Shown piece after piece: positions 7,372 through 15,327 of a stretch of 20,263 nucleotides of DNA. The translations under genes and the position numbers were made by a program. The number at the start of each line of letters is the position of its first letter. Within the stretch, counting starts at the first letter, position 1. Source of the stretch: Propionibacteriaceae bacterium UBA6238 (GTDB lineage: Bacteria; Actinomycetota; Actinomycetes; Propionibacteriales; Propionibacteriaceae). The stretch is taken from NCBI GenBank assembly GCA_002441465.1, contig DJWE01000036.1, positions 1-20,263 on the forward strand. The letters run 5' to 3'. A model generated the notes under the pieces. That model was not told the origin of the DNA and did not search any database. It saw only the letters and a list, made by a program, of their open reading frames with translations.

Positions 7372-7544
7372 ACCGCAGGTACGGCGAAGGCGTCGCCCAT
7401 CAGGTCCATGGCTACGACGTCACCGCCCTTCTCAAACTCCTTGACATCTTCCGCGTGGCGGACTTGTTTGGCGGATGCCTCTTTTGGGTAATGACCGTAG
7501 GTGGACCCGAAGCCACTGACCTCGGGACACCCTCCGCGACACAT
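7372..7544 (-). pseudogene. possible 5' fragment of an unrecognised gene, divergent from the lipase
   Basis: On the minus strand a frame starting at ATG 7544-7542 reads MCRGGCPEVSGFGSTYGHYP and continues KEASAKQVRHAEDVKEFEKGGDVVAMDLMGDAFAVPAVK until it runs into the ISL3 internal end. Third positions are mostly G or C and the composition is protein-like, unlike typical shadow frames here. It could be the start of a gene cut off when the IS originally inserted beside the lipase. No ribosome site is seen and I do not recognise the family; it may be chance. Confidence 0.25.
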
Positions 7545-7576
7545 GCGCGCGGCCAGACTTAGAATAGAGGTAGCCC

Positions 7577-8422
7577 GTGCTCGCTCTCCAGACTCGCCTC
7601 CTCCGGTTCGCCCTCGCGGTAGCCGTCGGCGTCTTGGGCCTCCTAGGCCCATTGCTCGCGCCATCGGCAGCGGCCGTCGAGGCGTCCCCACCGGGCGCCA
7701 ACGACTGGTCGTGCAAACCGAGCACGCAACATCCGTTCCCCGTCGTGCTGGTGAACGGCACCTTCGAGGGCATGGCGAAGAATTGGTCGACCATGTCGCC
7801 GTACCTCAAGGCTCAGGGCTACTGCATCTACGCCTTCGACTACGGAGTGACCAACGGCGTCCCCGCGACGGGTCCCATCGCAGACTCGGCGAAGGAGCTC
7901 CAGGTCTTCGTCGACCGGGTCCTGAAGGCCACAAGGGCCAAAAAGGTCGACGTGGTCGGCCACAGCCAGGGCGGGATGATGCCGCGCTACTACCTCCGCT
8001 TCCTGGGCGGCGACAAGAAGGTGCATCACCTCATCGGCATCGCGCCGTCCAACCACGGCACGACCAGCCCGCTCATCCCTCCGCCGCCCTTCCCCACCGG
8101 CGCCATCTGCCAGGCATGCGTGGACCAACAGGTCGGTTCCGACTTCCTCACCAAGCTCAATGCCAATGGCGACACGGTTAAGGGCCCGTACTACACCGTC
8201 ATCTCCACGATCTACGACGAGGTGGTCACGCCGTACACCAGCCAGGCACTAGCCGGACCGAGCAGTCAGGTCACCAACCTCGTGATCCAGGACTTCTGCC
8301 GCCTCGACGTGATCGAGCACGACCAGGCTCCCAATGACCCAGTCGTGCATCAGATAGTTGGGGCCGCACTCAACAACACGGCTGGACCCGCTGACCCCGG
8401 CTACCGGCCGACCTGCGTCTGA
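7577..8422 (+). CDS. secreted alpha/beta-hydrolase lipase (IS passenger)
   Basis: Predicted extracellular triacylglycerol lipase/esterase of 281 residues. A signal peptide is clear: positive N-terminus (QTRLLR), a hydrophobic stretch FALAVAVGVLGLLGPLL, and a likely cleavage near Ala31-Ala33. The mature part holds VVLVNGTFEG (oxyanion-hole region, about 56-65), nucleophile elbow GHSQGG with Ser130, acid Asp214 in TIYDEVVTPY and His248 in VIEHDQAP. Cys46, Cys83, Cys178, Cys181, Cys241 and Cys280 could form disulfides outside the cell. GTG 7577 follows AGAGG by 6 nt; TAGAAT (7560-7565) is a possible -10. The organisation matches actinobacterial LipA-type secreted lipases. The gene lies between the internal and outer right ends of the ISL3 unit, so it appears to be cargo, with its own promoter. 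It is unrelated in function to its neighbours. Confidence 0.88.
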   Translation: MLALQTRLLRFALAVAVGVLGLLGPLLAPSAAAVEASPPGANDWSCKPSTQHPFPVVLVNGTFEGMAKNWSTMSPYLKAQGYCIYAFDYGVTNGVPATGPIADSAKELQVFVDRVLKATRAKKVDVVGHSQGGMMPRYYLRFLGGDKKVHHLIGIAPSNHGTTSPLIPPPPFPTGAICQACVDQQVGSDFLTKLNANGDTVKGPYYTVISTIYDEVVTPYTSQALAGPSSQVTNLVIQDFCRLDVIEHDQAPNDPVVHQIVGAALNNTAGPADPGYRPTCV

Positions 8423-8430
8423 CGCACCTC

Positions 8431-8454
8431 ACCCACCGCCTTCTGTGAAGAGCC
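8431..8454 (-). repeat. outer right inverted repeat of the ISL3 unit
   Basis: Reverse complement begins GGCTCTTCACAGAAGGCGGT and matches IRL at 22 of 24 positions, including the first 17 in a row, longer than the internal repeat's uninterrupted 15. It starts 8 bp after the lipase stop codon and is followed directly by AACAATGG, the partner of the left target duplication. It is therefore the end used in the last transposition. Confidence 0.88.
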
Positions 8455-8462
8455 AACAATGG
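8455..8462. repeat. right 8-bp target-site duplication AACAATGG
   Basis: Identical to 5894-5901 on the other side of the ISL3 unit. Removing 5902-8462 restores the original junction of the ietS 3' end with the region before hsdM. Confidence 0.9.
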
Positions 8463-8762
8463 TTTGCACCCGACCAGACTTGGAGCGGCCGAGGTGCTCG
8501 GGTACCTATAGGCAGATTCCGAAATCTCCATGGCGGAAGCACGCGGCGCTGAACGCCAGTTCAGCACACGTTGCTCAATCCGCAAGCCAAGACCGGCGCC
8601 GCCTCGTGGCTTCCACCCATATAGAGGTTGCGAAGAGCAAACTCTCGAGACCCACCGCTCCCGCGGGCCGTGGACCTCGCCCCACGGTTCCTGCGCCAAA
8701 ATGGGGTGGGTGCGCGTGGATGCGCGCCCGGATCCGATTGCTGCAGCAGGAGAGCCCCCGCC
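8463..8762 (+). promoter_or_regulatory. intergenic region upstream of hsdM with a possible promoter
   Basis: About 300 bp without a convincing gene. TTGGAG (8480-8485), a 17-bp spacer and TACCTA (8503-8508) could be a promoter for the hsd operon. A hairpin with CCGTGG (8668-8673) and CCACGG (8682-8687) and an 8-nt loop lies closer to the gene; it has no T tract, so it is not a terminator and could be an operator or RNA structure. AGGAG at 8748-8752 is the ribosome site for hsdM. Confidence 0.3.
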
Positions 8763-10712
8763 TTGGTGAATCACGTCTCGTTCATCTGGAACATCGCCGA
8801 GTCCCTCCGGGGACCGTTCAAGCCATCCGAGTACGGCTCGGTGGTCCTGCCGTTCACGGTGCTGCGCCGTCTCGACGCGGTCCTCGCCGAGACCAAGCCT
8901 CAGGTGCTGGCCGTCGCGCCGACGGTGGCCGGGATGCCGGACATGCTGCAGCACATCAAGCTCACCGAGGCCGCCGGGCACCAGTTCTACAACACGAGCC
9001 CGTTCGACTTCGCCAAGCTCGTCGCGGACCCCAACGACCTTCGCCAGAACCTGGCTGCGTACATCGCCGGGTTCTCCCCGAACGTGCGAGACATCTTCGA
9101 CCGGTTCGAGTTCGAAAAGACTCTGAACAAGCTTGCCGAGAAGAACAAGCTGTTCGCCGTCACCGAGAAGTTCTCCCAGGCGGACTTCCACCCCAGCACG
9201 GTCTCCAACATCCAGATGGGTCTGGTGTTCGAGGAACTGATCCGGTGGGCCAACGAGCGCTCCAACGAGACCGCCGGCGACCACTACACCCCGCGCGAGG
9301 TCATCTCGCTGATGGTGCAACTCCTGTTCGTCACCGACGACGCCGCCCTGTCCAAGCCCGGCGTGGTGCGGTCGATCTACGACCCCACCGCCGGCACCGG
9401 CGGCATGCTGTCGGTCGCCGACGAACACCTCCGCGGCATGAACCCCGGCATCCAGCTCGCCCTCTACGGGCAGGACTACAACGACGCCTCCTATGCCATC
9501 TGCAAGGCCGACATGGTCATCAAGGGCCAGGACGTCGACAACATCCGCCTCGGCGACACCCTCACCGAAGACCACTTCCCCGACAAGCGATTCGACTACG
9601 CCCTCTCCAACCCGCCGTTCGGCGTCGACTGGAAGGACCAGCGCGACGTCGTCGACAACGAACACAAGACCCTCGGCTTCGTCGGCCGCTTCGGCCCAGG
9701 CACCCCCGCGGTCTCCGACGGTGCGATGCTGTTCCTGCTCCACCTCGTGTCGAAGATGCGCAGGCCCGCGTACGGCGGCTCTCGCATGGCCATCGTCCTC
9801 AACGGCTCCCCGCTGTTCTCCGGCGGCGCCGGAGGCGGCGAGTCCAACATCCGCAAGTGGCTCCTCGACAACGACCTCGTCGAGGCGATCATCGGCCTGC
9901 CGAAGGACATGTTCTACAACACCGGCATCTCCACCTACATCTGGATCCTCACCAACCGCAAGGACCCCGAGCGCGAGGGCACGGTCCAGCTCATCGACGC
10001 CCGCGAGTTCTACGGCAAGCTCCGCAAGGGCCTGGGCTCCAAGCGCAACGAACTCACCCCTGCCGACATCGAACGCATCGTCACCCTCTACTCCGGCTTC
10101 ACGGACCGCGAACACTCGAAGATCTTCCGCAACGAGGACTTCCTCTACCGCACCATCACCGTCGAACGCCCGCTGAAGCTCCGCTGGCACGTCACCCCAG
10201 ACGCCATCGAGGCCGTCTTCGAGGCCAAGCCCATCCAGAAGCTTTCCGACGGCGACGCCGCGAGCCTCCGCGCCGCCCTCGGAGCGCTGGGCGACGACGC
10301 GGTGTGGACCAACCGCGACCAGTTCCACAAGGCCCTCAAGACAGCCACCGCGGCCCGGGGTCTGAAGCTCGCCGCGCCGCTCCTCAAGGCGGTGACCGCT
10401 GCGCTCGGCACGCAGGACGACGCGGCGGACGTCTGCACCGACGCCTCCGGCAACCCCGAGCCCGACACGTCGCTCCGCGACACCGAGAACGTGCCCTGGG
10501 ACCAGGACGTCATCGAGTACTTGGACCGCGAAGTGCTCCCCTACGCCGCGGACGCCTGGATCGACCACTCCAAGACCAAGCAGGGCGCCGAGATCCCCTT
10601 CACCCGACACTTCTACAAGTACGTCCCGCCGCGCTCCCTGGAAGAGATTGACCGCGACCTCGAAGCCGTCATGAACGACCTCCGCGCCATGCTCACCGAG
10701 GTCGAGAAGTGA
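8763..10712 (+). CDS. hsdM: type I restriction-modification methyltransferase subunit HsdM
   Basis: N6-adenine DNA methyltransferase of a type I restriction-modification system, about 649 residues. It works as a trimer with HsdS (M2S) to methylate the recognition site and joins HsdR for restriction. N-terminal HsdM domain: VNHVSFIWNIAESLRG then SEYGSVVLPFTVLRRLDAVL. Methyltransferase core: HYTPREV (174-180), AdoMet-binding motif I DPTAGTGG (207-214), catalytic NPPF (283-286), followed by a C-terminal helical region that probably contacts HsdS. The frame is open well upstream, but homology begins here. TTG 8763 is preferred because AGGAG is 10 nt upstream; GTG 8766 (13 nt spacing) is the alternative. 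Stop overlaps the hsdS start by 4 bp (GTGA), so it is the first gene of the operon. Third positions are very GC-rich. Confidence 0.94.
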   Translation: MVNHVSFIWNIAESLRGPFKPSEYGSVVLPFTVLRRLDAVLAETKPQVLAVAPTVAGMPDMLQHIKLTEAAGHQFYNTSPFDFAKLVADPNDLRQNLAAYIAGFSPNVRDIFDRFEFEKTLNKLAEKNKLFAVTEKFSQADFHPSTVSNIQMGLVFEELIRWANERSNETAGDHYTPREVISLMVQLLFVTDDAALSKPGVVRSIYDPTAGTGGMLSVADEHLRGMNPGIQLALYGQDYNDASYAICKADMVIKGQDVDNIRLGDTLTEDHFPDKRFDYALSNPPFGVDWKDQRDVVDNEHKTLGFVGRFGPGTPAVSDGAMLFLLHLVSKMRRPAYGGSRMAIVLNGSPLFSGGAGGGESNIRKWLLDNDLVEAIIGLPKDMFYNTGISTYIWILTNRKDPEREGTVQLIDAREFYGKLRKGLGSKRNELTPADIERIVTLYSGFTDREHSKIFRNEDFLYRTITVERPLKLRWHVTPDAIEAVFEAKPIQKLSDGDAASLRAALGALGDDAVWTNRDQFHKALKTATAARGLKLAAPLLKAVTAALGTQDDAADVCTDASGNPEPDTSLRDTENVPWDQDVIEYLDREVLPYAADAWIDHSKTKQGAEIPFTRHFYKYVPPRSLEEIDRDLEAVMNDLRAMLTEVEK

Positions 10713-11926
10713 CTACTGCGCAGGTCGCGCTGGCCACGGCTCCAACGGTGCCCCTTCGATTCCTGGTGGCGTTCAATCCGCGGCCGAGCCGGGTTCTTGC
10801 CGATGAGTCCTCTTACGTGCCGATGGAGGCAATCGCTGAGTTCGGCCCGGTCGATTCGTCGCGCCTGCGGCCCACGGGGGACCTGCTGCAGGGTTACTCC
10901 TTCATCCAAGACGGCGACGTCGCGTATGCCAAGGTCACGCCCTGTTTCGAGAACGGCAAGGGAATGTACGCGCAGGATCTCCCTGGTGGCTATGCATTCG
11001 CCACGACAGAGATCACGGTCTTGCGCCCTCGCCCAGGTCTGGAGCCCCGCTACCTCGCATGGGTTCTGCAGTCCGATGGCTTCCGATCCCCTGGCGAGTC
11101 CCTCATGAGTGGGGCCGGGGGGCTTAAGCGCGTGCCCGAGGGGTACGCCGCAAGCTTCCGCATCCCCTACCCGAGCATTTCAGCACAGCGGGCGGTCGCG
11201 GACTTCCTGGATCGGGAGACGGCCCAGATCGACGCGTTCATCGCGAAGAACGAAGAACTCATGGCCCTCCTCACCGAACGCCGCACCGCAGTAATCAATG
11301 CGCCCTTCGCTGCCCACGCGCGCAGCGCTCGGCTCGCGCATGCGTGTGAGGCACTCGTCGACTGCCCACACACCACTCCTGAGGTCGATGAGGGAGGAGG
11401 CTACGAGGCAGTCCGCACCGCATCGGTGCGAGGCGGCCTTTTCGTCCCTGGCCAAGGGATCGCCGTGAGCGAGGCGACGTGGCGGGCACGCAACGGCCGC
11501 CGTGGTCCGCGCGAAGGCGACGTGCTCTTCACTCGCGAGGCACCCGCCGGTGAGGCTTGCATGGTCCCCTCGGCACGCGTCTGCCTCGGTCAGCGGATGG
11601 TGCTGCTCCGGATAGATGCGGACCGAGCCGATGGCCAATTTCTCGTGCATCAGCTTTACTCACGTGAGGTGCAACGCTACTTCGAGCAAGCCGCCAACGG
11701 CTCAACCGTGACCAACATAAGACTCCCGTTGCTGCGCGCGACCCCCATCTGGCTGCCCGACCTGAACGAGCAAATCAACGTCCGAGAAGAGATCACCGCG
11801 AAGCTGCTGTCAATTGACGAAGCGATTCGAACCGGTACGCGCGCCATCGATCTCGCGCGTGAGCGGCGCGCGGCGCTGATTTCTGCGGCGGTGACGGGCA
11901 AGATCGACGTGGGGGTGAGCGCATGA
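10709..11926 (+). CDS. hsdS: type I restriction-modification specificity subunit HsdS
   Basis: DNA-recognition subunit, 405 residues, usual size. Two target-recognition domains (about 10-155 and 205-350), each followed by a conserved helical spacer: SAQRAVADFLDRETAQIDAF plus IAKNEELMALLTERRTAV (about 158-195), and NEQINVREEITAKLLSIDEA plus the RERRAALISAAVTGKIDV tail (about 353-401). The spacer repeat sets the gap in the bipartite target, which cannot be predicted here. The GTG start overlaps the hsdM stop (GTGA), and the hsdR start overlaps its stop (ATGA), indicating translational coupling. Third positions, especially in the recognition domains, are less GC-rich than in hsdM and hsdR, as expected for a subunit whose domains are exchanged by recombination. 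No frameshift is seen, so the system looks complete. Confidence 0.92.
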   Translation: MTTAQVALATAPTVPLRFLVAFNPRPSRVLADESSYVPMEAIAEFGPVDSSRLRPTGDLLQGYSFIQDGDVAYAKVTPCFENGKGMYAQDLPGGYAFATTEITVLRPRPGLEPRYLAWVLQSDGFRSPGESLMSGAGGLKRVPEGYAASFRIPYPSISAQRAVADFLDRETAQIDAFIAKNEELMALLTERRTAVINAPFAAHARSARLAHACEALVDCPHTTPEVDEGGGYEAVRTASVRGGLFVPGQGIAVSEATWRARNGRRGPREGDVLFTREAPAGEACMVPSARVCLGQRMVLLRIDADRADGQFLVHQLYSREVQRYFEQAANGSTVTNIRLPLLRATPIWLPDLNEQINVREEITAKLLSIDEAIRTGTRAIDLARERRAALISAAVTGKIDVGVSA

Positions 11927-14900
11927 GCGGCGTTGCTGGGGCGCATTTGGAAACGGTGCTGGAGACGGAGATCGCCGAGCATCTGGCGGCGAATGGATGG
12001 CTGTACTCGCCGTCGGACGCCGGGTATGACCGAGCGTTGGCCCTGTTCCCGGACGACGTGTTCGGCTGGATAAAGGACACGCAGCCTGTCGAGTACGCGA
12101 AGGTCGTCCGGCCGGCTGACAGTCAGTTGCGGCAGGAGGCGGCGAAGGCACTGCTCCTGAAGCGGCTGGCGAAGGCGCTGGACAACGATCCGTTCAAGCA
12201 CGGCGGCACCCTCGAGGTGCTGCGCGGCGGGTTCAGCCTCGTGCCTCCAACGGGTGGCACGGTGAAAGTGAAGATGGCGCAGTTCCGGCCCGCCACGTCG
12301 ATCAACCCGGACACTCTCCAGGACTACGCGAAGATGCGGCTGCGGGTGATGCGCCAGGTGCACTACTCGGCCAAACACCCGCACAAGGCGCTGGACCTGG
12401 TGCTGTTCGTCAACGGGCTGCCGGCGGCAACCCTGGAACTCAAGACGGACTTCACGCAGGCGCTGTCCAACGCCACCGAGCAGTATCAGTTCGACCGCAA
12501 CCCGGCCGGAGAGCCCCTGTTCGCGTACGGTCGCCGTGCCCTGGTGCACTTCGCGGTGTCGAACTCCGAGGTGGCGATGACCACCCGGCTGGCCGGGCCG
12601 AAGACCCGGTTCCTGCCGTTCAACCAGGGGAACGATCAGGGCAAGGGCAACCCGCTGAACCCCAACGGGTCGGCGTCATCGTACTTCTGGGAGCAGATCC
12701 TGCAGCGCGACACCTGGCTGCGGATCATCGGGTCCTTCATGCACACCCAGGTGGAGACCGAGGTCGATCACGACACGGGCAAGAAAACCCGGGTGGAGAA
12801 AATCCTGTTCCCCCGCTACCACCAGTGGCGGGCCGTAACCCGCCTCGTCGAGGACGCCCGCGCACACGGGGCCGGGCAGCGGTACCTGATCCAGCATTCG
12901 GCGGGTTCGGGCAAGACCAACTCGATCGCGTGGCTCGCCCACCAGCTCTCCCAACTCCATGACGAGGGCAACGCGAAGGTGTTCGACACCGTCGTCGTGG
13001 TGACCGACCGCACGGTGCTGGACAAGCAACTCCAGGACGCGATCGCCCAGTTCGAGCGCCACGCTGGGGTGGTGAAGTCGATCACCCGCGCCGACGGTGA
13101 CTCCAAGTCGAAGGAGCTCGCCGCGGCTCTCACCGGCGGGAAGCAGATCGTGATCGTCACCATCCAGACCTTCGAGGCGCTGATCAAGCTGATCAGCACC
13201 GAGAAGGAACTGCAGGGGCGCCGGTTCGCGGTGATCGCCGACGAAGCCCACTCGTCGCAGACCGGCTCCACCGCCGGCGCGCTGACCAAGGTCCTCTCCC
13301 CCGACGAGCTCGCCGCCGTCGTCGAGGGAGCCCCGATGGACGCCGAGGCCTACCTCCAGTGGGCGATGGAGGTCACCGCGCACGCGCCGAACATCTCCTA
13401 CTTCGCGTTCACCGCCACACCGAAGGCCAAGACCCTGGAACTCTTCGGCCGGATCCCCGAAGGTGGGGAGTTGCCGGAGCCGTTCGACCTGTACTCGATG
13501 CAGCAGGCCATTGAGGAGGAGTTCATCCTCGACGTGCTGACCAACTACACCCCCTACAAGGTGGCGTGGCAGCTCCAGCACCCCGGCCAGGACTACGACA
13601 CGCCCGGTGAGGTCGACGAGTCCACCGCGGTCAAGGCGCTGGTCCGGTTCGTGCGGCTGCACCCGACGAACATCTCGCAGAAGGTCAAGATCGTCGTCGA
13701 CCACTTCCGCACCTTCGTCCAACCCCTTCTGGACGGCAAGGCCAAGGCCATGGTGGTCACCGGCTCCCGCAAGGAGGCGGTGCGGTGGAAGAAGTACCTC
13801 GATGCCTACCTCGCCGACGGCCACATCCAGGACGTCAAGGCACTCGTGGCGTTCTCCGGCACCGTCGACGACCCCGACGACGTCGGCGAGGGCCTGACGG
13901 AGAAGACGCAGAACCCCGGCGTGTGGACCTCAGATCTCGCCGAGGCCTTCAAGCCGGCGGTCTACAACGTGATGATCGTGGCCGAGAAGTTCCAGACCGG
14001 GTTCGATCAGCCGCGCCTTGTGGCGATGTATGTCGACAAGAGGCTGGGCGGCGTGCAGGCCGTGCAGACCCTGTCGCGCCTCAACCGCACCCACCCGGGC
14101 AAGGACAAGACGTTCGTGCTCGACTTCGTCAACGAACCCGAGGCGATCCTCGAGGCGTTCCTGCCGTACTACCGCAAGGCCACACTCACCGCGACCACAG
14201 ACCCCAACCTCGTCTACGACCTCAAGAGCAAACTCGACTCCGCCGACATCTACCACTGGCCCGAGGTCGAGCAGGCCTTCGACGCCGCCCTCGCGGGCGG
14301 GGTCGAGTCCAACAGCGCCCTCCACGCCGCGACAGAGCCCGCCGTCAAGCGGTTCACGAAACGATGGCAGGAAGCGTTCATCCACGACGACCGATCGGTC
14401 ATGGACGAGCTGAAGCTGTTCAAGTCCGACGCGGCCGGTTTCGTGAAGTTCTACGATTTCATCTCCCAGGCCCGCAACCTCGAGGACACGGACCTGCCAC
14501 GGCTGCACTTCTTCCTCCGCCGTACCCTGCCCAGGCTCTCGACCGCCACCATCGAGGAACCTGTCGACATCTCGCAGGTCAAGCTGACCGGCTACACCAT
14601 CGCCCAGGGCGACTCCGTGAAGCTCACCCTCGCAGAGGGGCCAGGTCTGGACCCGATCACCGCGATCGGCTCCGGCACCATCCACGAGAAGCACCGCAGC
14701 GCTCTCGAGGAGATCATCGCCAAACTCAACGAACGCTTCGGCGACAAGTACGGACCCGGCGTCGTCGCCGGCACCATGTCCAACATCGTTGTCCACCTCG
14801 CGCACGACGAGACCCTCGCCAACCAGGCACGCGTCAACACCGCCCAACAGTTCAGCGAATCCCCAGCACTACCCAAGGCCTTCATCGACGCCGTGATGGG

Positions 14901-15018
14901 CGTCCGCGACCAGACCCCCCAGCTCGTCTACGACCTCTTCAACGACCCCGACCTGTACGGCGAACTGTCGAAGGCGCTGCCGGCGATGTTGTACGAGCAC
15001 CTGCACACCGCCACGTAG
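11923..15018 (+). CDS. hsdR: type I restriction-modification restriction subunit HsdR
   Basis: Restriction endonuclease and DNA-translocating motor subunit, 1031 residues, normal for the family. N-terminal nuclease of the PD-(D/E)xK type: Asp158 in LDLVLFVNG and Glu172-Leu-Lys174 in ATLELKTD. SF2 motor: Walker A HSAGSGKTN (325-333), VVVTDRTVLDKQLQ (motif Ia region), DEAH box IADEAHSSQTG (Asp440), FTATPKAKTLELFG (motif III), then the second RecA lobe with MVVTGSRKEAVRWKKYL, FQTGFDQPRLVAMYVDKRLGG and QTLSRLNRTHPGK (motifs IV-VI). The C-terminal helical region (about 770-1031) would dock on the methylase. ATG 11923 overlaps the hsdS stop. Last gene of the hsd operon; all key residues are present, so active restriction is expected. 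Confidence 0.94.
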   Translation: MSGVAGAHLETVLETEIAEHLAANGWLYSPSDAGYDRALALFPDDVFGWIKDTQPVEYAKVVRPADSQLRQEAAKALLLKRLAKALDNDPFKHGGTLEVLRGGFSLVPPTGGTVKVKMAQFRPATSINPDTLQDYAKMRLRVMRQVHYSAKHPHKALDLVLFVNGLPAATLELKTDFTQALSNATEQYQFDRNPAGEPLFAYGRRALVHFAVSNSEVAMTTRLAGPKTRFLPFNQGNDQGKGNPLNPNGSASSYFWEQILQRDTWLRIIGSFMHTQVETEVDHDTGKKTRVEKILFPRYHQWRAVTRLVEDARAHGAGQRYLIQHSAGSGKTNSIAWLAHQLSQLHDEGNAKVFDTVVVVTDRTVLDKQLQDAIAQFERHAGVVKSITRADGDSKSKELAAALTGGKQIVIVTIQTFEALIKLISTEKELQGRRFAVIADEAHSSQTGSTAGALTKVLSPDELAAVVEGAPMDAEAYLQWAMEVTAHAPNISYFAFTATPKAKTLELFGRIPEGGELPEPFDLYSMQQAIEEEFILDVLTNYTPYKVAWQLQHPGQDYDTPGEVDESTAVKALVRFVRLHPTNISQKVKIVVDHFRTFVQPLLDGKAKAMVVTGSRKEAVRWKKYLDAYLADGHIQDVKALVAFSGTVDDPDDVGEGLTEKTQNPGVWTSDLAEAFKPAVYNVMIVAEKFQTGFDQPRLVAMYVDKRLGGVQAVQTLSRLNRTHPGKDKTFVLDFVNEPEAILEAFLPYYRKATLTATTDPNLVYDLKSKLDSADIYHWPEVEQAFDAALAGGVESNSALHAATEPAVKRFTKRWQEAFIHDDRSVMDELKLFKSDAAGFVKFYDFISQARNLEDTDLPRLHFFLRRTLPRLSTATIEEPVDISQVKLTGYTIAQGDSVKLTLAEGPGLDPITAIGSGTIHEKHRSALEEIIAKLNERFGDKYGPGVVAGTMSNIVVHLAHDETLANQARVNTAQQFSESPALPKAFIDAVMGVRDQTPQLVYDLFNDPDLYGELSKALPAMLYEHLHTAT

Positions 15019-15327
15019 GCCCAGCTAAGCGCACCTCCCTCCTACGACTGATCCTCATCAGGCTGACTGATGCAGGTCCTCGGATGCGCGTGCTGTTGCG
15101 AGGATCGACCTAGCCGTCGAGCCGCCTGCTCGCCCTTCCGTCGATGACCTTCTCCAGCGGACGACGGAGCATCCGGGTTCCGTAGCCGCCGACGCAGCGA
15201 GCCACGGCTTCACCTGGCACGGCTGCCTAGCTCCGCCTCGTCTCGTCCCCCCTGACCTTGAAGTCCCACACACCTCTTGCACTGTCGGACCAGCTGTGGG
15301 CGCCTCGGGTTGGGGTTCTTGGGGGGT
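15019..15327 (+). other. non-coding, hairpin-rich region before the relaxase; possible oriT
   Basis: About 309 bp with no convincing gene. Structures seen: CATCAG-5-CTGATG (15056-15072); an 8-bp stem with one G-T pair, GGTCCTCG (15075-15082) with 15099-15106 and a 16-nt loop; CCCACA (15265-15270) with TGTGGG (15295-15300); and a G-rich run at 15308-15326. No T tract follows the hairpins, so they are poor intrinsic terminators. Origins of transfer often contain inverted repeats and lie upstream of a MobF relaxase gene, making this the best oriT candidate in the window. No nic motif was recognised. Confidence 0.35.

Larger units (their letters stand above)
5902..8454. mobile_element. ISL3-family element with a lipase passenger gene (2553 bp)
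   Basis: Bounded by inverted repeats starting GGCTCTTCACAGAAGGC: the left (5902-5925) and outer right (8431-8454) repeats match at 22 of 24 positions, the first 17 without mismatch. An 8-bp direct repeat, AACAATGG, flanks exactly these outer ends. Inside lie a frameshifted ISL3 transposase (6057-7359), a second right-type repeat (7342-7365) where a simple IS would end, and a secreted-lipase gene (7577-8422). No duplication matches the internal end (7366-7373 is AGTTTCAC), so the last transposition used the outer end and carried the lipase along. Such units have been called transporter IS. Direct repeats and ends are read from the sequence; the mobilisation history is inferred. Confidence 0.85.

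Noticed and set aside
8370..10610. Long open minus-strand frame opposite hsdM (about 746 codons)
   Set aside because: A Val/Gly/Asp/Glu-rich mirror of a high-GC gene with no recognisable domain; hsdM with all its motifs occupies the other strand.
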